Below are positions 12,101 through 19,111 of a stretch of 64,000 bases of DNA, piece after piece. This DNA is from Arthrobacter antibioticus. GTDB taxonomy: Bacteria; Actinomycetota; Actinomycetes; Actinomycetales; Micrococcaceae. Under the pieces are notes generated by a model that searched no databases, had not been told where the DNA came from, and saw nothing but the letters and a program-made list of their open reading frames with translations. Location: positions 62,001 to 126,000 of the forward strand of contig NZ_JASISQ010000003.1 of assembly GCF_030063205.1 (NCBI RefSeq). Direction: 5' to 3'. The translations under genes and the position numbers were made by a program. Within the stretch, counting starts at the first letter, position 1. Every line of letters starts with the position of its first letter.

Positions 12101-12285
12101 CCCACCAAACCATCGGCACGGTTGGTGACCCATACGCTGCCGTCGTTGAGGTCTACGTCAGCTGTGGCGAAGCCTGGATAAATCACTGCCCCTGTCACCA
12201 CTGCCGCCGAAACAACAATCGCTGCCGAAGCAGTAAAGAGTTGCCTCTTGTTAGTGAAGGAGGTGAACAGGGAGATCAATGCCAT
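6130..12285 (-). CDS. Giant Ig-like/fibronectin III surface protein, copy B (2,051 aa)
   Basis: The start is placed at the ATG at 12285 (MALISLFTSFTNKRQL) because it aligns with the start of copy A and has AAAGG about 7 bases upstream. An open extension of 33 codons upstream looks untranslated. A hydrophobic segment at about residues 18-42 is the export signal or anchor. Residues of about 45-400 resemble copy A's N-terminal domain ('DVDLNDGSVWVTNR' is identical in both). About eleven Ig-like repeats follow, most carrying 'NDSDPDGD'-type calcium-binding-like turns and 'PPVANAD'-type linkers, then about five FN3-like repeats and a short Cys-containing tail (SC...ATC...GCSG...VRC). It is a secreted or anchored filamentous protein; adhesion is inferred. 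Copies A and B are co-oriented and probably co-transcribed after a tandem gene duplication. They differ most in the FN3 region and C-terminus. Confidence 0.92.
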   Translation of the reverse strand: MALISLFTSFTNKRQLFTASAAIVVSAAVVTGAVIYPGFATADVDLNDGSVWVTNRADGLVGHLNDQSKVLDGGFTATSPTFDVVQNASNVFMSGDGGSLLNPVNVSMMAMDSETSLGGGKTVSQGSHLVTLSDSGAGKVWAMPNAEVPGFNDKTTKPILTNLGGAVSVTAPDDTIYTADSDAGELITTVLNDAGKVDSQERTAVAGLAGLGDVQITVAGGKPVVFAAAKGTLFLPGGKTITIPNAQGALLAQPTEEGDFVAVETATALFTQPLDGSDANVLQLSGTGKTVAPVVQNNCVHAAWSGANKYVLACNGSGELVDIPKASGKSEFVFRKNRDVVVLNDVNTGNVWLVNQNMLLVNNWDDLKTDLKKADNADKDSADPNVVNTLPDRTKPNRPPEAVADSFGVRAGRTTILPVLFNDSDPDGDVLTVEPPGVAPEMGALASIYDGTGLQITVPDGQAGAGAFAYSVNDGRGGTSTAAVNVRVVPVSENSPPDTMRDSTLVVESGQTMSQNILTDWIDPDGDDIYLNDAVSEDGSAVIKSTPDGQLSYTDDGENIGMKSMMISVSDGQDITEKKILVNVKPAGAVPPVANADFFKAVVGQPVVLAPLKNDQDPAGGKLRLASVSKPENSTVSEIADNGTFIFTSSAVGPVYLEYQVTNGPMSATGLIRVEVVEADLQGLPVAVKDLLMLPSGGSALVDVLGNDSDPAGGVLVIQSVELPTGSPVSATIIDRNIIKVTDLRGLKDKMSIKYTISNGVGNAAGEISVVRIPAPDKLLPPRVEPDTAIVRVGDVVTIPVLENDSDPNGEVLKSPVVVESPDEALGKLFTDQNQLRFIAGPTAKTVQGVYKVANSSGQFNSAQVTITIVAADPEHNLPPAPKNLTGRVIAGDQVRIVVPLDGIDPEGDSVELVGIDQGPRLGTAETGNGFIYYTAGGSSSGTDSFTYRVRDRLGAEATARVDVGIAPPLAVNHPPVTEDDYITMRPGRKLALDVLLNDSDPDGGQLGLVKDGFQGPAEMKPTVTEKLKVLLTSPAEPGISTMMYTVSDKFGATATGNIRMTVTADAPLKAPIARDDRVTVKQMLGKNTVDVPVLENDADPDGVTEELKVSIQAVTGMNLDTATVTSDGAVRVELAPQEQLIPYTITDQDGLRSTALIWVPGQDKQYPVLKSTDVIRMTAGESAVMKLADYVQVRDGRTPRLTEESKISLVGAGKNNVIVGDGAGVNYASDIKFYGPGSITFEVTDGTGPNDPAGLKSTLTVMTLVDPAKVSTPDKKDEKKNTPPTFTGSSLDVPQQEKASLDVGPLAFDIDPGDKEKFNYAMVSSQPGNFEVSFAGTILSVSQSNGTQVGAQATVQLSVTDGSNDPVVAEVLLRATSTSLPPPVANDDIVLEAFAGRAEVVKVLANDVNPFPDTPLRVVDTMTETGSAGITVTHTGDSVSVNSNEDYKGTVVVRYTVEDKTKDAGRHATGRIKITIKGKPEAPSKPQIVEERDKAVLLKWDPPADNGSPITKYTVSWAGGTQDCATNTCTITGLTNAKEYKFAVAASNAVGTSAPSPLSAVAMPDRVPDAPGAPSTTFGDKSVSVEWVTPVGEFSAVTKFNVEISPAPPGQNGQKPGVTGNSLTWSGLTNGTEYQFRVQAINKAPKPSAWSPYSASVVPAGVPSAPAAPTVQMLNQVGSQNQISVQWAAPFNNGAAISGYTLTQSGGGEPSRAYTPGTNAQTVTVNNSTAPYTFAVVATNKAGTSGASPASTPQRAVGKVGIMAVPSIKIVDETAAGGRVQVGYTPLTAAQLNGYAANEVTYCVTLTTTGETCGVASGAVLSSPNGSGVAATVRARAATGAFASNGDNSAASPTVTPYGVPQRTTVSGNQAGEGDKTLSWTWAAANNNGSAITRYESSLNGAGWESRAKALSFSFTGVYDQSATLSVRACNAGGCGAPSPAVSAKAGSKPPPPAPPVTEVRVQAGDWHSCTQGPGERNNFSSNPATCDGNISPGGNVDLGGKWLDYADGWVQVTGCSGSWYVMSTGPQAGRWVKGITVDVRDRNGGNVRC

Positions 12286-12429
12286 GACAAACCTTTGCTT
12301 CCCCGCGCCGGCCGGAGAATCGGGTATGAATGAATACATGGGAGCAATCATCAGTCCCCTGGCCATCCTAGCGGATTGCTCCACATGATGGCTTAAAGAT
12401 TATTTGTTAGGCGTTGCCTGGCTGGCGGG

Positions 12430-13533
12430 TCAGTCGATAACCAGGCCTTTGCCGGTTCCACGTTGGAGAAGAACGGGCGCGATCTCCCCGAATCCACGGA
12501 CGTTTTCAACGGGCAGCTGGGTCAGCACAAATCTGTCGTCATTTTTCAAAGCTGACGCTGTGACGGAGTCAATGAGCACGGTGCCCGGTTCCGCCAGTGA
12601 GGTCAGCCGCGCGGCGAGGTTCACAGTTGGCCCATAAATATCGCCCAGACGCGAAAGCACCCGCCCCCACACCATGGCTACCCGAGCCTCGGGTAGGAAA
12701 TCATCCGCAGCCATGGCCTCTGCCAATGAGAGGGAAATCTGTGCGCCGGCCACGGGGGTTTCACAGTTGAACAGCACTTCATCGCCAATGGTCTTCACCA
12801 GGCGTCCACCACCAACGCTGATGATCTCCGCACACACGTTCTCAAAGCGCTGCACCAGACGGGCAAGTGTTTTTTCATTCATACGACGGGACAGCGAGGT
12901 GTAGCTAACAAGATCTGCGAAACCAACGGCCCGCGCTAGGGGAAGCGGCGCGTCGTCCTCATCGCCGGCACGTCCCAACTCACTAGAAGCAAGTCCTTCT
13001 TCGGCGCGCACGGCCAGCCGCTGGATTCCGGCATTGAGCTGGCGGCGGTAGGAATACACCAGAAGTTCTTCCAACGGTGCAATCAGGTTCGGCAGCTCAG
13101 ATACCACTGCACGGCGTGCCTCAGCGTCACTGACTCCATGTTCCACAACAAGGTCTTCTACCAGCGCCTCAATCTGCCAGACAGCCATCCTGTCAGTCAT
13201 CTGACCGATGGAGCGGGTCACGGAGATGGCGGTTTCCTCTGTCAGGAGGCCCTCCCGAACCATTGTGACAACAGTTTGCAGCGCTTTTTGGTCGCGCTGG
13301 GTAAACGCAACATCGTCATCGCCCAGGTTGGGAAATCCCATGGCACGCCAAATTTTGCGCGCAGATAAGAGTGAGACTCCCACTCCGGCGGCAACATCAC
13401 GGCGCTTGAGCGTCCGCTCGCCGCCAAGAAGCTGCGCCTCAAGAGCTCGCGTTTGATTGCGAGAGGCGGGGGGTAAGAGATTACGCGAGACAAGAGGAGA
13501 CAGCGGCTCGGGTGGATCAGTTGTTTCTTCCAA
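12430..13533 (-). CDS. Class III adenylate cyclase (Rv1264-like, soluble)
   Basis: This 367-residue protein should convert ATP to cAMP in the cytosol. The C-terminal half (about 200-367) is a class III cyclase domain. Metal-binding Asp207 lies in 'FADLVSYTSLS' and Asp251 in 'KTIGDEVLF'. Lys247 and Asp298 are at the purine-specifying positions expected for ATP, and Asn305/Arg309 in 'VNLAARL' are the transition-state pair. The helical N-terminal half resembles the pH-sensing autoinhibitory domain of mycobacterial Rv1264. The start is TTG at 13533 with AAGGAG about 10 bases upstream. It follows the PH-domain gene by 40 bases on the same strand and so probably belongs to the birA-PH-cyclase operon. 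Regulation by pH is an inference from the family. Confidence 0.88.
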   Translation of the reverse strand: MEETTDPPEPLSPLVSRNLLPPASRNQTRALEAQLLGGERTLKRRDVAAGVGVSLLSARKIWRAMGFPNLGDDDVAFTQRDQKALQTVVTMVREGLLTEETAISVTRSIGQMTDRMAVWQIEALVEDLVVEHGVSDAEARRAVVSELPNLIAPLEELLVYSYRRQLNAGIQRLAVRAEEGLASSELGRAGDEDDAPLPLARAVGFADLVSYTSLSRRMNEKTLARLVQRFENVCAEIISVGGGRLVKTIGDEVLFNCETPVAGAQISLSLAEAMAADDFLPEARVAMVWGRVLSRLGDIYGPTVNLAARLTSLAEPGTVLIDSVTASALKNDDRFVLTQLPVENVRGFGEIAPVLLQRGTGKGLVID

Positions 13534-13573
13534 GCTTGCGCAGCTCCTTCTCTGTCATGTCAACTCAACCAGC

Positions 13574-14122
13574 CTAGTCCCCTTCTCGGGGTGTTTGCTG
13601 TATGGACTCCCGAAACACTCTTGTCCAAGCCTGTTGGGTTTCCTCATTAAAGCTCTTCAAGTCAGGAACTTCCGCCACCGTCCGCATGGCGCCCCTGTAC
13701 ATGTATAGCTGCAGATCTCCTGATCCAACCATCCTTTGACGCCACTTTTGTACCGGGCGCACCTCTTGGACTTGTTCAAAATCATGAATTTGTTCGATGC
13801 GGCTCAGCGGCCCGCGCCGCACCAACAGTCTCTGGTTGGTCAGGATGTACCGCGTCCAGTTCCACCGGAGCACTCGCCGCACCGGGAAGATGAGCTCAAG
13901 AAGAACCACCGCCACCACGAGGATAACAATGGCAGGCTCTCGCCATGGCGCAGCAGCGGAACTTGGTGCCCACTGTGCAAAAGGAACGGATTGTAATTTA
14001 GCCAAGGCGGCAGATCCCACAAGAACCAGAAGCAGTCCTGCCGTGATGGGCCAGATCAGAATTCGGGAGTGCGGCCGGCAGCGGATAACAACCTGTTCGC
14101 GGCTGCGCAACCAACTACGCAT
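13574..14122 (-). CDS. PH domain-containing membrane protein
   Basis: This 182-residue protein has two membrane segments at about residues 25-45 and 63-80, followed by a bacterial PH (DUF304-like) domain with the typical 'RYILTNQRLLVRRGPLSR' strand-turn. The N-terminus is basic, so the PH-like domain probably faces the cytoplasm. Its ATG at 14122 overlaps the end of birA by 8 bases, which suggests translational coupling. The order birA, PH-domain protein, cyclase is one I associate with Micrococcaceae. Its molecular role is unknown. Confidence 0.85.
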   Translation of the reverse strand: MRSWLRSREQVVIRCRPHSRILIWPITAGLLLVLVGSAALAKLQSVPFAQWAPSSAAAPWREPAIVILVVAVVLLELIFPVRRVLRWNWTRYILTNQRLLVRRGPLSRIEQIHDFEQVQEVRPVQKWRQRMVGSGDLQLYMYRGAMRTVAEVPDLKSFNEETQQAWTRVFRESIQQTPREGD

Positions 14123-15080
14123 AGTTCACCGTGCCGCCAGGCCCTGTGCGGCGCAGGTGAATCACATCCCCTGCGCTGACAGTATGGAGCGCCCCGCTAG
14201 CATCGCGCAGCACTAAACTGCCGTCTGCGTCCAAGGCTGTTGCGGTACCGTGCAGCATGGTTCCGCCGGGTAGTTCGGCACGGACTTCTTGGCCCAAAGT
14301 GCTCATGCATCCCTGCGCGAGCTCCAACACGCTCTGGTCCTGCACACCGCCCAGCGGACGTTGCGCATCCCCGCCTACTGCCACAAAGTCCAGATACAGT
14401 GCCGCAAACTTGTTCAGGTACGCAGGAAGCAGCAGGTTTCGGTCAAGGGTCGATGCACTTTCAAGCAGTAGTGAGGTGGCCCGCTCCGTGGGTAGATCCG
14501 CAGAGTCCAGGCTGACATTGACACCGGCACCAACCACCACACCGGCACCAACCACCACACCGGTACCAGGCTGAGCCCCCCGGCTGCCTTGGGCGCCGGG
14601 TGTTGCTGGTACCAATTGGGCCAGGATGCCGGCTACTTTGCGCCCCTTGACCACCACGTCGTTGGGCCACTTTAGCTCGGCGGGCACCCCCGTGACGGAC
14701 CGCAGAACCGTGCACAACGCCACGCCGGCCAGGATGGAAAGCCAGCCATAACCAGTTGGTGCGAAGGCCACTCCGTGCCCCGGGCCCAGGTCCTCCCCCG
14801 GCCGCAAAAACACACTTGAGATCATGGCTGCACCGGGGGGAACTTCCCAGCTCCTGCCCATGCGGCCCTTTCCGGCTGGCTGGGCATCAGCGATCAACAC
14901 GCTCAAACTAGGCCAATATTCATCAACATTTGCTGCACCAGCGGCCAAATCACTGTTAGTTGAACCGCTGGAAACAACCACTTCCACACGAGCAAAGCGG
15001 CCTTGGGGGTGCACCAGAGCAGCCTTCAGAGCCGTTTTCTTCAGGGGGTGCTGGTTTTGTTCAGGTGAGAGGCCATTCAT
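14115..15080 (-). CDS. birA: Biotin--[acetyl-CoA carboxylase] ligase
   Basis: This 321-residue enzyme activates biotin as biotinyl-AMP and attaches it to the lysine of the biotin carrier domain, here most likely the AccA protein at 33855-35669. The ligase loop 'GRMGRSWEVPPG' is at about residues 72-83 and the 'KWPNDVVVKGRKVAGIL' core at 137-153. There is no N-terminal helix-turn-helix, so this is a group I, non-repressor BirA. The start is the ATG at 15080: a TAGGAT box ends 7 bases before it, indicating a leaderless message, whereas the longer frame to 15143 has no such signal. A glycine-rich strand at about 173-186 carries a duplicated GVVVGA hexapeptide encoded by an 18-base tandem repeat. 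It is divergent from accD, which needs a biotinylated partner. Confidence 0.93.
   Translation of the reverse strand: MNGLSPEQNQHPLKKTALKAALVHPQGRFARVEVVVSSGSTNSDLAAGAANVDEYWPSLSVLIADAQPAGKGRMGRSWEVPPGAAMISSVFLRPGEDLGPGHGVAFAPTGYGWLSILAGVALCTVLRSVTGVPAELKWPNDVVVKGRKVAGILAQLVPATPGAQGSRGAQPGTGVVVGAGVVVGAGVNVSLDSADLPTERATSLLLESASTLDRNLLLPAYLNKFAALYLDFVAVGGDAQRPLGGVQDQSVLELAQGCMSTLGQEVRAELPGGTMLHGTATALDADGSLVLRDASGALHTVSAGDVIHLRRTGPGGTVNYA
14522..14568. repeat. 18-base tandem repeat inside birA
   Basis: The 18-base unit CACCGGCACCAACCACCA is present at 14522-14539 and again, exactly, at 14540-14557, with an 11-base partial third unit. In birA it encodes GVVVGA twice, an in-frame insertion in the strand before 'VNVS'. 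Confidence 0.85.
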
Positions 15081-15087
15081 GGCTTCA

Positions 15088-15093
15088 ATCCTA
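15088..15093 (-). promoter_or_regulatory. Leaderless -10 box of birA
   Basis: On the minus strand TAGGAT is followed by 7 bases and the ATG at 15080, the spacing typical of actinobacterial leaderless transcripts. Confidence 0.6.
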
Positions 15094-15177
15094 TCCGGCA
15101 CAGCATTGCATTCGCTCGGGGCACACCCTCTCATACTTGCCACGGTGGAGGACCCTTAGATAGTTGGATAACGACTT

Positions 15178-15255
15178 TGTAGGGTTCCTACACACACAAC
15201 GGCAATTTCCGTTACTAGACTGATCTTAGAGTTTGCCCTTTTGTGCGGTTCCTAC
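15178..15255. promoter_or_regulatory. Probable accD promoter region with repeated GGTTCCTAC element
   Basis: A short palindrome (TGTAGG GTT CCTACA, 15178-15192) contains GGTTCCTAC, which recurs at 15247-15255. A TAGACT box lies at 15216-15221 between the copies. This may be a control site of accDE. No regulator gene is adjacent, and the link is inferred from position only. Confidence 0.35.
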
Positions 15256-15297
15256 TGAAGGGTCGCTACGCTTTCCCACTACCGAGCCGGAGTATCA

Positions 15298-16881
15298 ATG
15301 AGCCACGATCTTTCAACGACAGCAGGCAAAATTGCCGATTTCCGCGACCGATTGGCTCAATCGGAGATGCCCTCAGGTGAGGCGGCCATCGAGAAGCAGC
15401 ACGCCAAGGGCCGCAACACCGCCCGCGAGCGCATTGATATGCTCCTTGACCCTGATTCGTTTGTGGAGTTTGACGCCCTCGCCGTGCACCGCTCGCACGC
15501 CTTCGGCATGGAGAAGAAAAAACCTCTTGGTGACGGTGTTGTTTCCGGTTACGGCACAGTGGATGGACGCTTGATCGGCATCTACAGCCAAGATTTCAGC
15601 GTTTACGGTGGTTCGCTGAGTCAGGTGAATGGCGAGAAGATCGTCAAAGTGCAGGAGTTTGCTCTGCGCAACGGGTGCCCGGTGGTTGGCATCAACGACG
15701 GCGGTGGCGCACGTATCCAAGAAGGTGTTGCCTCGCTGGCGATGTTCGCTGACATTTTCCGCAACAACGTGCATGCATCTGGGGTTGTCCCGCAAATCTC
15801 TCTCATCATGGGCCCGTGCGCCGGTGGTGCCGCGTACTCCCCCGCTTTGACTGACTACGTTGTCATGGTTGATAAAACCTCGCACATGTTCATCACCGGT
15901 CCCGACGTCATCAAGACAGTCACCGGTGAAGACGTGGATATGGAAACTCTTGGCGGTGCCCGTCAGCACAACAGCACCACGGGTACTTCCACCTATCTGG
16001 CCACTGATGAAACGGACGCCATTGAGTTTGTCCGTGAACTCCTTGACTTCCTGCCCTCCAATAATCTCTCCGAGTCCCCCGTCACTGAGCATGAGCAGGA
16101 ATTAGTGCTCGACGCCGCCGATCTGGCCCTTGACACGCTGATCCCCGACTCCGCCAACCAGCCCTACAACATGCGCACAGTGATTGAGCAAATCCTGGAC
16201 GACGATCACTTCCTGGAAATGCAGGCCCTGTACGCTCCCAACGTCATGCTCGGTTACGGCCGGGTTGAGGGCCACACGGTGGGCATTGTGGCCAACCAGC
16301 CCATGCAGTTCGCTGGCACCTTGGATATTAACGCCTCCGAGAAAGCTGCCCGTTTTGTCCGCAACTGTGATGCCTTCAATATCCCCATCATCACACTGGT
16401 TGACGTGCCAGGCTTCCTGCCCGGCAAAGACCAGGAATTCCAAGGCATCATCCGCCGCGGCGCAAAGCTGCTCTATGCCTACGCCGAAGCCACCGTCCCG
16501 AAGCTGACAGTGATCACCCGTAAGGCCTACGGTGGCGCCTACATTGTTATGGGTTCCAAGAAGCTCGGCGCCGACCTGAACCTGGCTTGGCCCACAGCCC
16601 AAATTGGTGTCATGGGCGCCCAAGGCGCAGTAAATATCCTGTACCGCCGGGATCTTGCCGCCGTGGATGCAGAGGGAGGCGACGTTGAGGCACGCCGCGC
16701 AGAAATTGTTCGCCACTATGAGGACGAGCTCCTGAACCCTTACCAGGCTGCCGAACTTGGCTATATCGACGCCGTCATTGCCCCCTCTGACACGCGCATC
16801 CAGCTCATTAAAGGGCTGCGAGCCCTACGGGACAAGCGAGCCTCGCTGCCTGCTAAGAAGCATGGGAACATCCCGCTGTGA
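15298..16881 (+). CDS. accD: Acyl-CoA carboxylase beta (carboxyltransferase) subunit
   Basis: This 527-residue cytosolic subunit transfers the carboxyl group from biotin on the alpha subunit to acetyl- or propionyl-CoA (malonyl/methylmalonyl-CoA supply). It has the two-lobed carboxyltransferase fold. The first oxyanion motif '[10 protein letters not shown]' is near residues 138-147, '[16 protein letters not shown]' follows, and the second lobe has '[10 protein letters not shown]' and '[10 protein letters not shown]'. Its length fits the PccB/AccD5 family. A GGAG lies about 7 bases before the ATG. It overlaps accE by 4 bases (ATGA) and is divergent from birA. The substrate preference between acetyl- and propionyl-CoA cannot be read safely from sequence alone. 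Confidence 0.95.
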   Translation: MSHDLSTTAGKIADFRDRLAQSEMPSGEAAIEKQHAKGRNTARERIDMLLDPDSFVEFDALAVHRSHAFGMEKKKPLGDGVVSGYGTVDGRLIGIYSQDFSVYGGSLSQVNGEKIVKVQEFALRNGCPVVGINDGGGARIQEGVASLAMFADIFRNNVHASGVVPQISLIMGPCAGGAAYSPALTDYVVMVDKTSHMFITGPDVIKTVTGEDVDMETLGGARQHNSTTGTSTYLATDETDAIEFVRELLDFLPSNNLSESPVTEHEQELVLDAADLALDTLIPDSANQPYNMRTVIEQILDDDHFLEMQALYAPNVMLGYGRVEGHTVGIVANQPMQFAGTLDINASEKAARFVRNCDAFNIPIITLVDVPGFLPGKDQEFQGIIRRGAKLLYAYAEATVPKLTVITRKAYGGAYIVMGSKKLGADLNLAWPTAQIGVMGAQGAVNILYRRDLAAVDAEGGDVEARRAEIVRHYEDELLNPYQAAELGYIDAVIAPSDTRIQLIKGLRALRDKRASLPAKKHGNIPL

Positions 16882-17093
16882 CGGACCAGCCCCTAGAAGC
16901 GCCGTTGCTTACGGTGACCCGCGGCAATCCCACCGCCGAAGAACTGGCGGCGGTGACCGCCGTCGTACTTGCTCTGCAAAGCGATGGCAGCAGCGAAAAT
17001 GTCCAAACTCCCACACGGCACTGGGCTAGGCGGGCACAGTTGAAGCTGCCGCCCACCCCTGGTGCTGGATCGTGGCGGCGTTCGGGGCACTAG
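16878..17093 (+). CDS. accE: Acyl-CoA carboxylase epsilon subunit
   Basis: A small 71-residue protein with the family's '[20 protein letters not shown]' N-terminal helix and a C-terminal 'W.RR...[10 protein letters not shown]' motif. In actinobacteria the epsilon subunit stabilises the alpha-beta acyl-CoA carboxylase complex. The ATG overlaps the accD stop by 4 bases, so translation is coupled. Confidence 0.9.
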   Translation: MTDQPLEAPLLTVTRGNPTAEELAAVTAVVLALQSDGSSENVQTPTRHWARRAQLKLPPTPGAGSWRRSGH

Positions 17094-17141
17094 CGCATCG
17101 TTGAGCGCACCCGCATGGCACTACTTCAATACAAATTGGGC

Positions 17142-18920
17142 CTAGATTGACTGGCGGTAGCCGAAGAACTCGTGGTCGTTGTTGTAGCCGCCCTGCCCGC
17201 CACCCACCTCGGAAAAGTGCTCAACGAACTCTATGCCCTTGATCCACTTCACGGGCTTGAATCCGAGCTGAACTTCGTTACGCAGCCGCAGTGGGGCGCC
17301 GTGGCCAAAGGAGAGGTCCTCATCGTTCATCTCGTAGGCCAGCATGGTGAGCGGGTAGTGCATCTGCTCGATGGGCTGGGCGTCGTAGTAAATCCCGCCG
17401 TCAGGGCCCAGCGCGAACGAATAGAAAATAACCCACTTCGCTTCGGGCTTGGGCTTGGCCAGCTCCAGGATTGTGTTCATCGAGACGCCGCCCCACTTGG
17501 CCACCCCTGACCAGCCTTGGATGCAGAAGTGCTGGGTGATTTGTTCGTGGTGGGCCAGCGCGCGCAACTGCTCTAAGTCCAGTTCCACCGGGTTCTCCAC
17601 CAGGCCGTTGATGCGCAGTTTGTAATCGGCAAATTCAGCCAACTGCAGCTTCTTGTACTCTTCCGTCTCCGGATATTTACCGTTGTGCCAAAAGTACGGA
17701 GAAATATCCTTCTCGGTGTACTGGCCCGGCTTAGCGTCAATGTGCTCGAACAGTTTCTGCGCGGGCCCAACCAACGCGTACCCCACTTTTTGCACCTTTC
17801 GCGGGAAACGGTAGGTGAGCGGGGAAGCAGCAACCCACGCAACAATCATGACGATCAGCGACGCAGCAAAGATCCAGAAACCAACCCATGAGCCATCGTC
17901 ACGCGCGCCGTACATATGGTTCAGGTTTCGCAGGGCACCGGTGGTCAGGACCAACGTCACGTGCACAAGGATGAACATCAGGAACCAGCACAGCACCAAA
18001 AAGTGCAGGGTCCGGGCGATCTGGATACTGAAGATGGAACTGATCCAGCGGAACCTGGTGGACAGTGCCGGGGACATCCCCAACCCCGTGATCAACGCCG
18101 CCGGTGCAGCTACAAAAACGGTGATGAAGTAGGCCATGAGCTGCAGGCTGTTGTAGTTGACCCAGCCATTTTCGATGGGCCAGTTTAGCGACAGATACTG
18201 GATGGCGACCGAGATGGAATTTGGGATCACGTCCCAACTCCTAGGGACCAAACGCATCCACTGCCCGGTGATGAAGAGTAGAACCATGAAGATGATCCCA
18301 TTGAGCAGCCATAACGTGTCTACGCCCAAGTGCCACCAGCGGGCGAGCCCAATAGAGTGCCGCCTACCGGGAAGACCCACCCCATCGGGCAAGGTGATGG
18401 AGTCCTGCTTGGCCGTGTAGAGCGGATCGGTTGGGATTGGTTTCTGGATACGAAACCAATCCTTACCTGGGGTGGAGTGACGGGTCATGTACAACCGTGG
18501 ATGGTCGGCGAGGATCGTCACACCGGAGCGCATGATAAAGATCAGCAAAAACGCGTTAAGAAAATGTTGCCACCCGAGCCAGGCAGGAAAACCGACAGGG
18601 GCATTCCCCGGGAGTTCGGACTCGCCGGGGTAGCGGGTGATGAAGTCCTGCACCGCGGGGAGTTCGCGCAACCCCTTCGCCACAGCGATGCCAACAATGA
18701 GCAGGAGCACACCGATAGGGATCAACCAGAGCAGATTGAACCATTTGTTCTTCCCAATCCGAATGCGTGGGGCGACACCGAATTGCGGTGGGACACCACC
18801 GGCCCACGCTGCGTCCACAACGTCGTGCTCTTTTTTAACAAGCTCGGTGCGGAAGCTCTGCTGCACTGTTGGTGTGTTGTCTGCTGCGGGAGAGTTCGGT
18901 TCGTCCTGAGAGGAGTCCAT
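17142..18920 (-). CDS. Membrane-anchored molybdopterin-dependent oxidoreductase (cytochrome b561-like plus sulfite oxidase-like domains)
   Basis: This 592-residue protein has two parts. The N-terminal 380 residues contain about six membrane helices with histidines placed as in b561/b-type cytochromes ('WQHFLNAFLL', 'WWHLGVDTLWL', 'TLHFLVLCWFLMFILVHV'). The C-terminal part is an oxidoreductase molybdopterin-binding domain of the sulfite oxidase/YedY type, with the molybdenum-ligating cysteine expected at Cys466 in 'HFCIQGWSG' and 'APLRLRNEVQLGFKPVKWI' near the end. It probably moves electrons between a small substrate and the quinone pool; the substrate is unknown. There is no Tat signal, so the C-terminal domain's side depends on topology. 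A TAGGTT box 6 bases before the ATG points to a leaderless message. Confidence 0.88.
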   Translation of the reverse strand: MDSSQDEPNSPAADNTPTVQQSFRTELVKKEHDVVDAAWAGGVPPQFGVAPRIRIGKNKWFNLLWLIPIGVLLLIVGIAVAKGLRELPAVQDFITRYPGESELPGNAPVGFPAWLGWQHFLNAFLLIFIMRSGVTILADHPRLYMTRHSTPGKDWFRIQKPIPTDPLYTAKQDSITLPDGVGLPGRRHSIGLARWWHLGVDTLWLLNGIIFMVLLFITGQWMRLVPRSWDVIPNSISVAIQYLSLNWPIENGWVNYNSLQLMAYFITVFVAAPAALITGLGMSPALSTRFRWISSIFSIQIARTLHFLVLCWFLMFILVHVTLVLTTGALRNLNHMYGARDDGSWVGFWIFAASLIVMIVAWVAASPLTYRFPRKVQKVGYALVGPAQKLFEHIDAKPGQYTEKDISPYFWHNGKYPETEEYKKLQLAEFADYKLRINGLVENPVELDLEQLRALAHHEQITQHFCIQGWSGVAKWGGVSMNTILELAKPKPEAKWVIFYSFALGPDGGIYYDAQPIEQMHYPLTMLAYEMNDEDLSFGHGAPLRLRNEVQLGFKPVKWIKGIEFVEHFSEVGGGQGGYNNDHEFFGYRQSI

Positions 18921-18926
18921 GTCCTG

Positions 18927-18932
18927 AACCTA
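18927..18932 (-). promoter_or_regulatory. Leaderless -10 box of the molybdopterin oxidoreductase
   Basis: The minus strand reads TAGGTT, then 6 bases, then the ATG at 18920. Confidence 0.55.
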
Positions 18933-19098
18933 GCACCAGAGGAGCGCATAGGAGCCGACTTAAACGCCCCATTAATTTACAAACTTCCGTCCCAGGAGCC
19001 AGTCATCTCGACACCTGGCGCGGCTGCTGTGTTGATGACGTTGGTCGATGAGAGCGTCGTGGGCAAATTGGTTGAGTAGCGGAGCCAACTGCGGCAGG

Positions 19099-19104
19099 TA
19101 GGCT
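19099..19104 (+). promoter_or_regulatory. Leaderless -10 box of the DUF885 gene
   Basis: TAGGCT is followed by 7 bases and the ATG at 19112. No convincing ribosome binding site is present. Confidence 0.55.
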
Positions 19105-19111
19105 CGGTGGC

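Noticed and set aside
12286-12384. N-terminal extension of giant protein copy B
   Set aside because: Copy A starts at the equivalent of the ATG at 12285, which has a ribosome binding site and precedes the signal anchor.
15373-16092. Long minus-strand frames opposite accD (15373-16092 and 16102-16716)
   Set aside because: They are antisense shadows created by the codon bias of accD, which is certain from its motifs.
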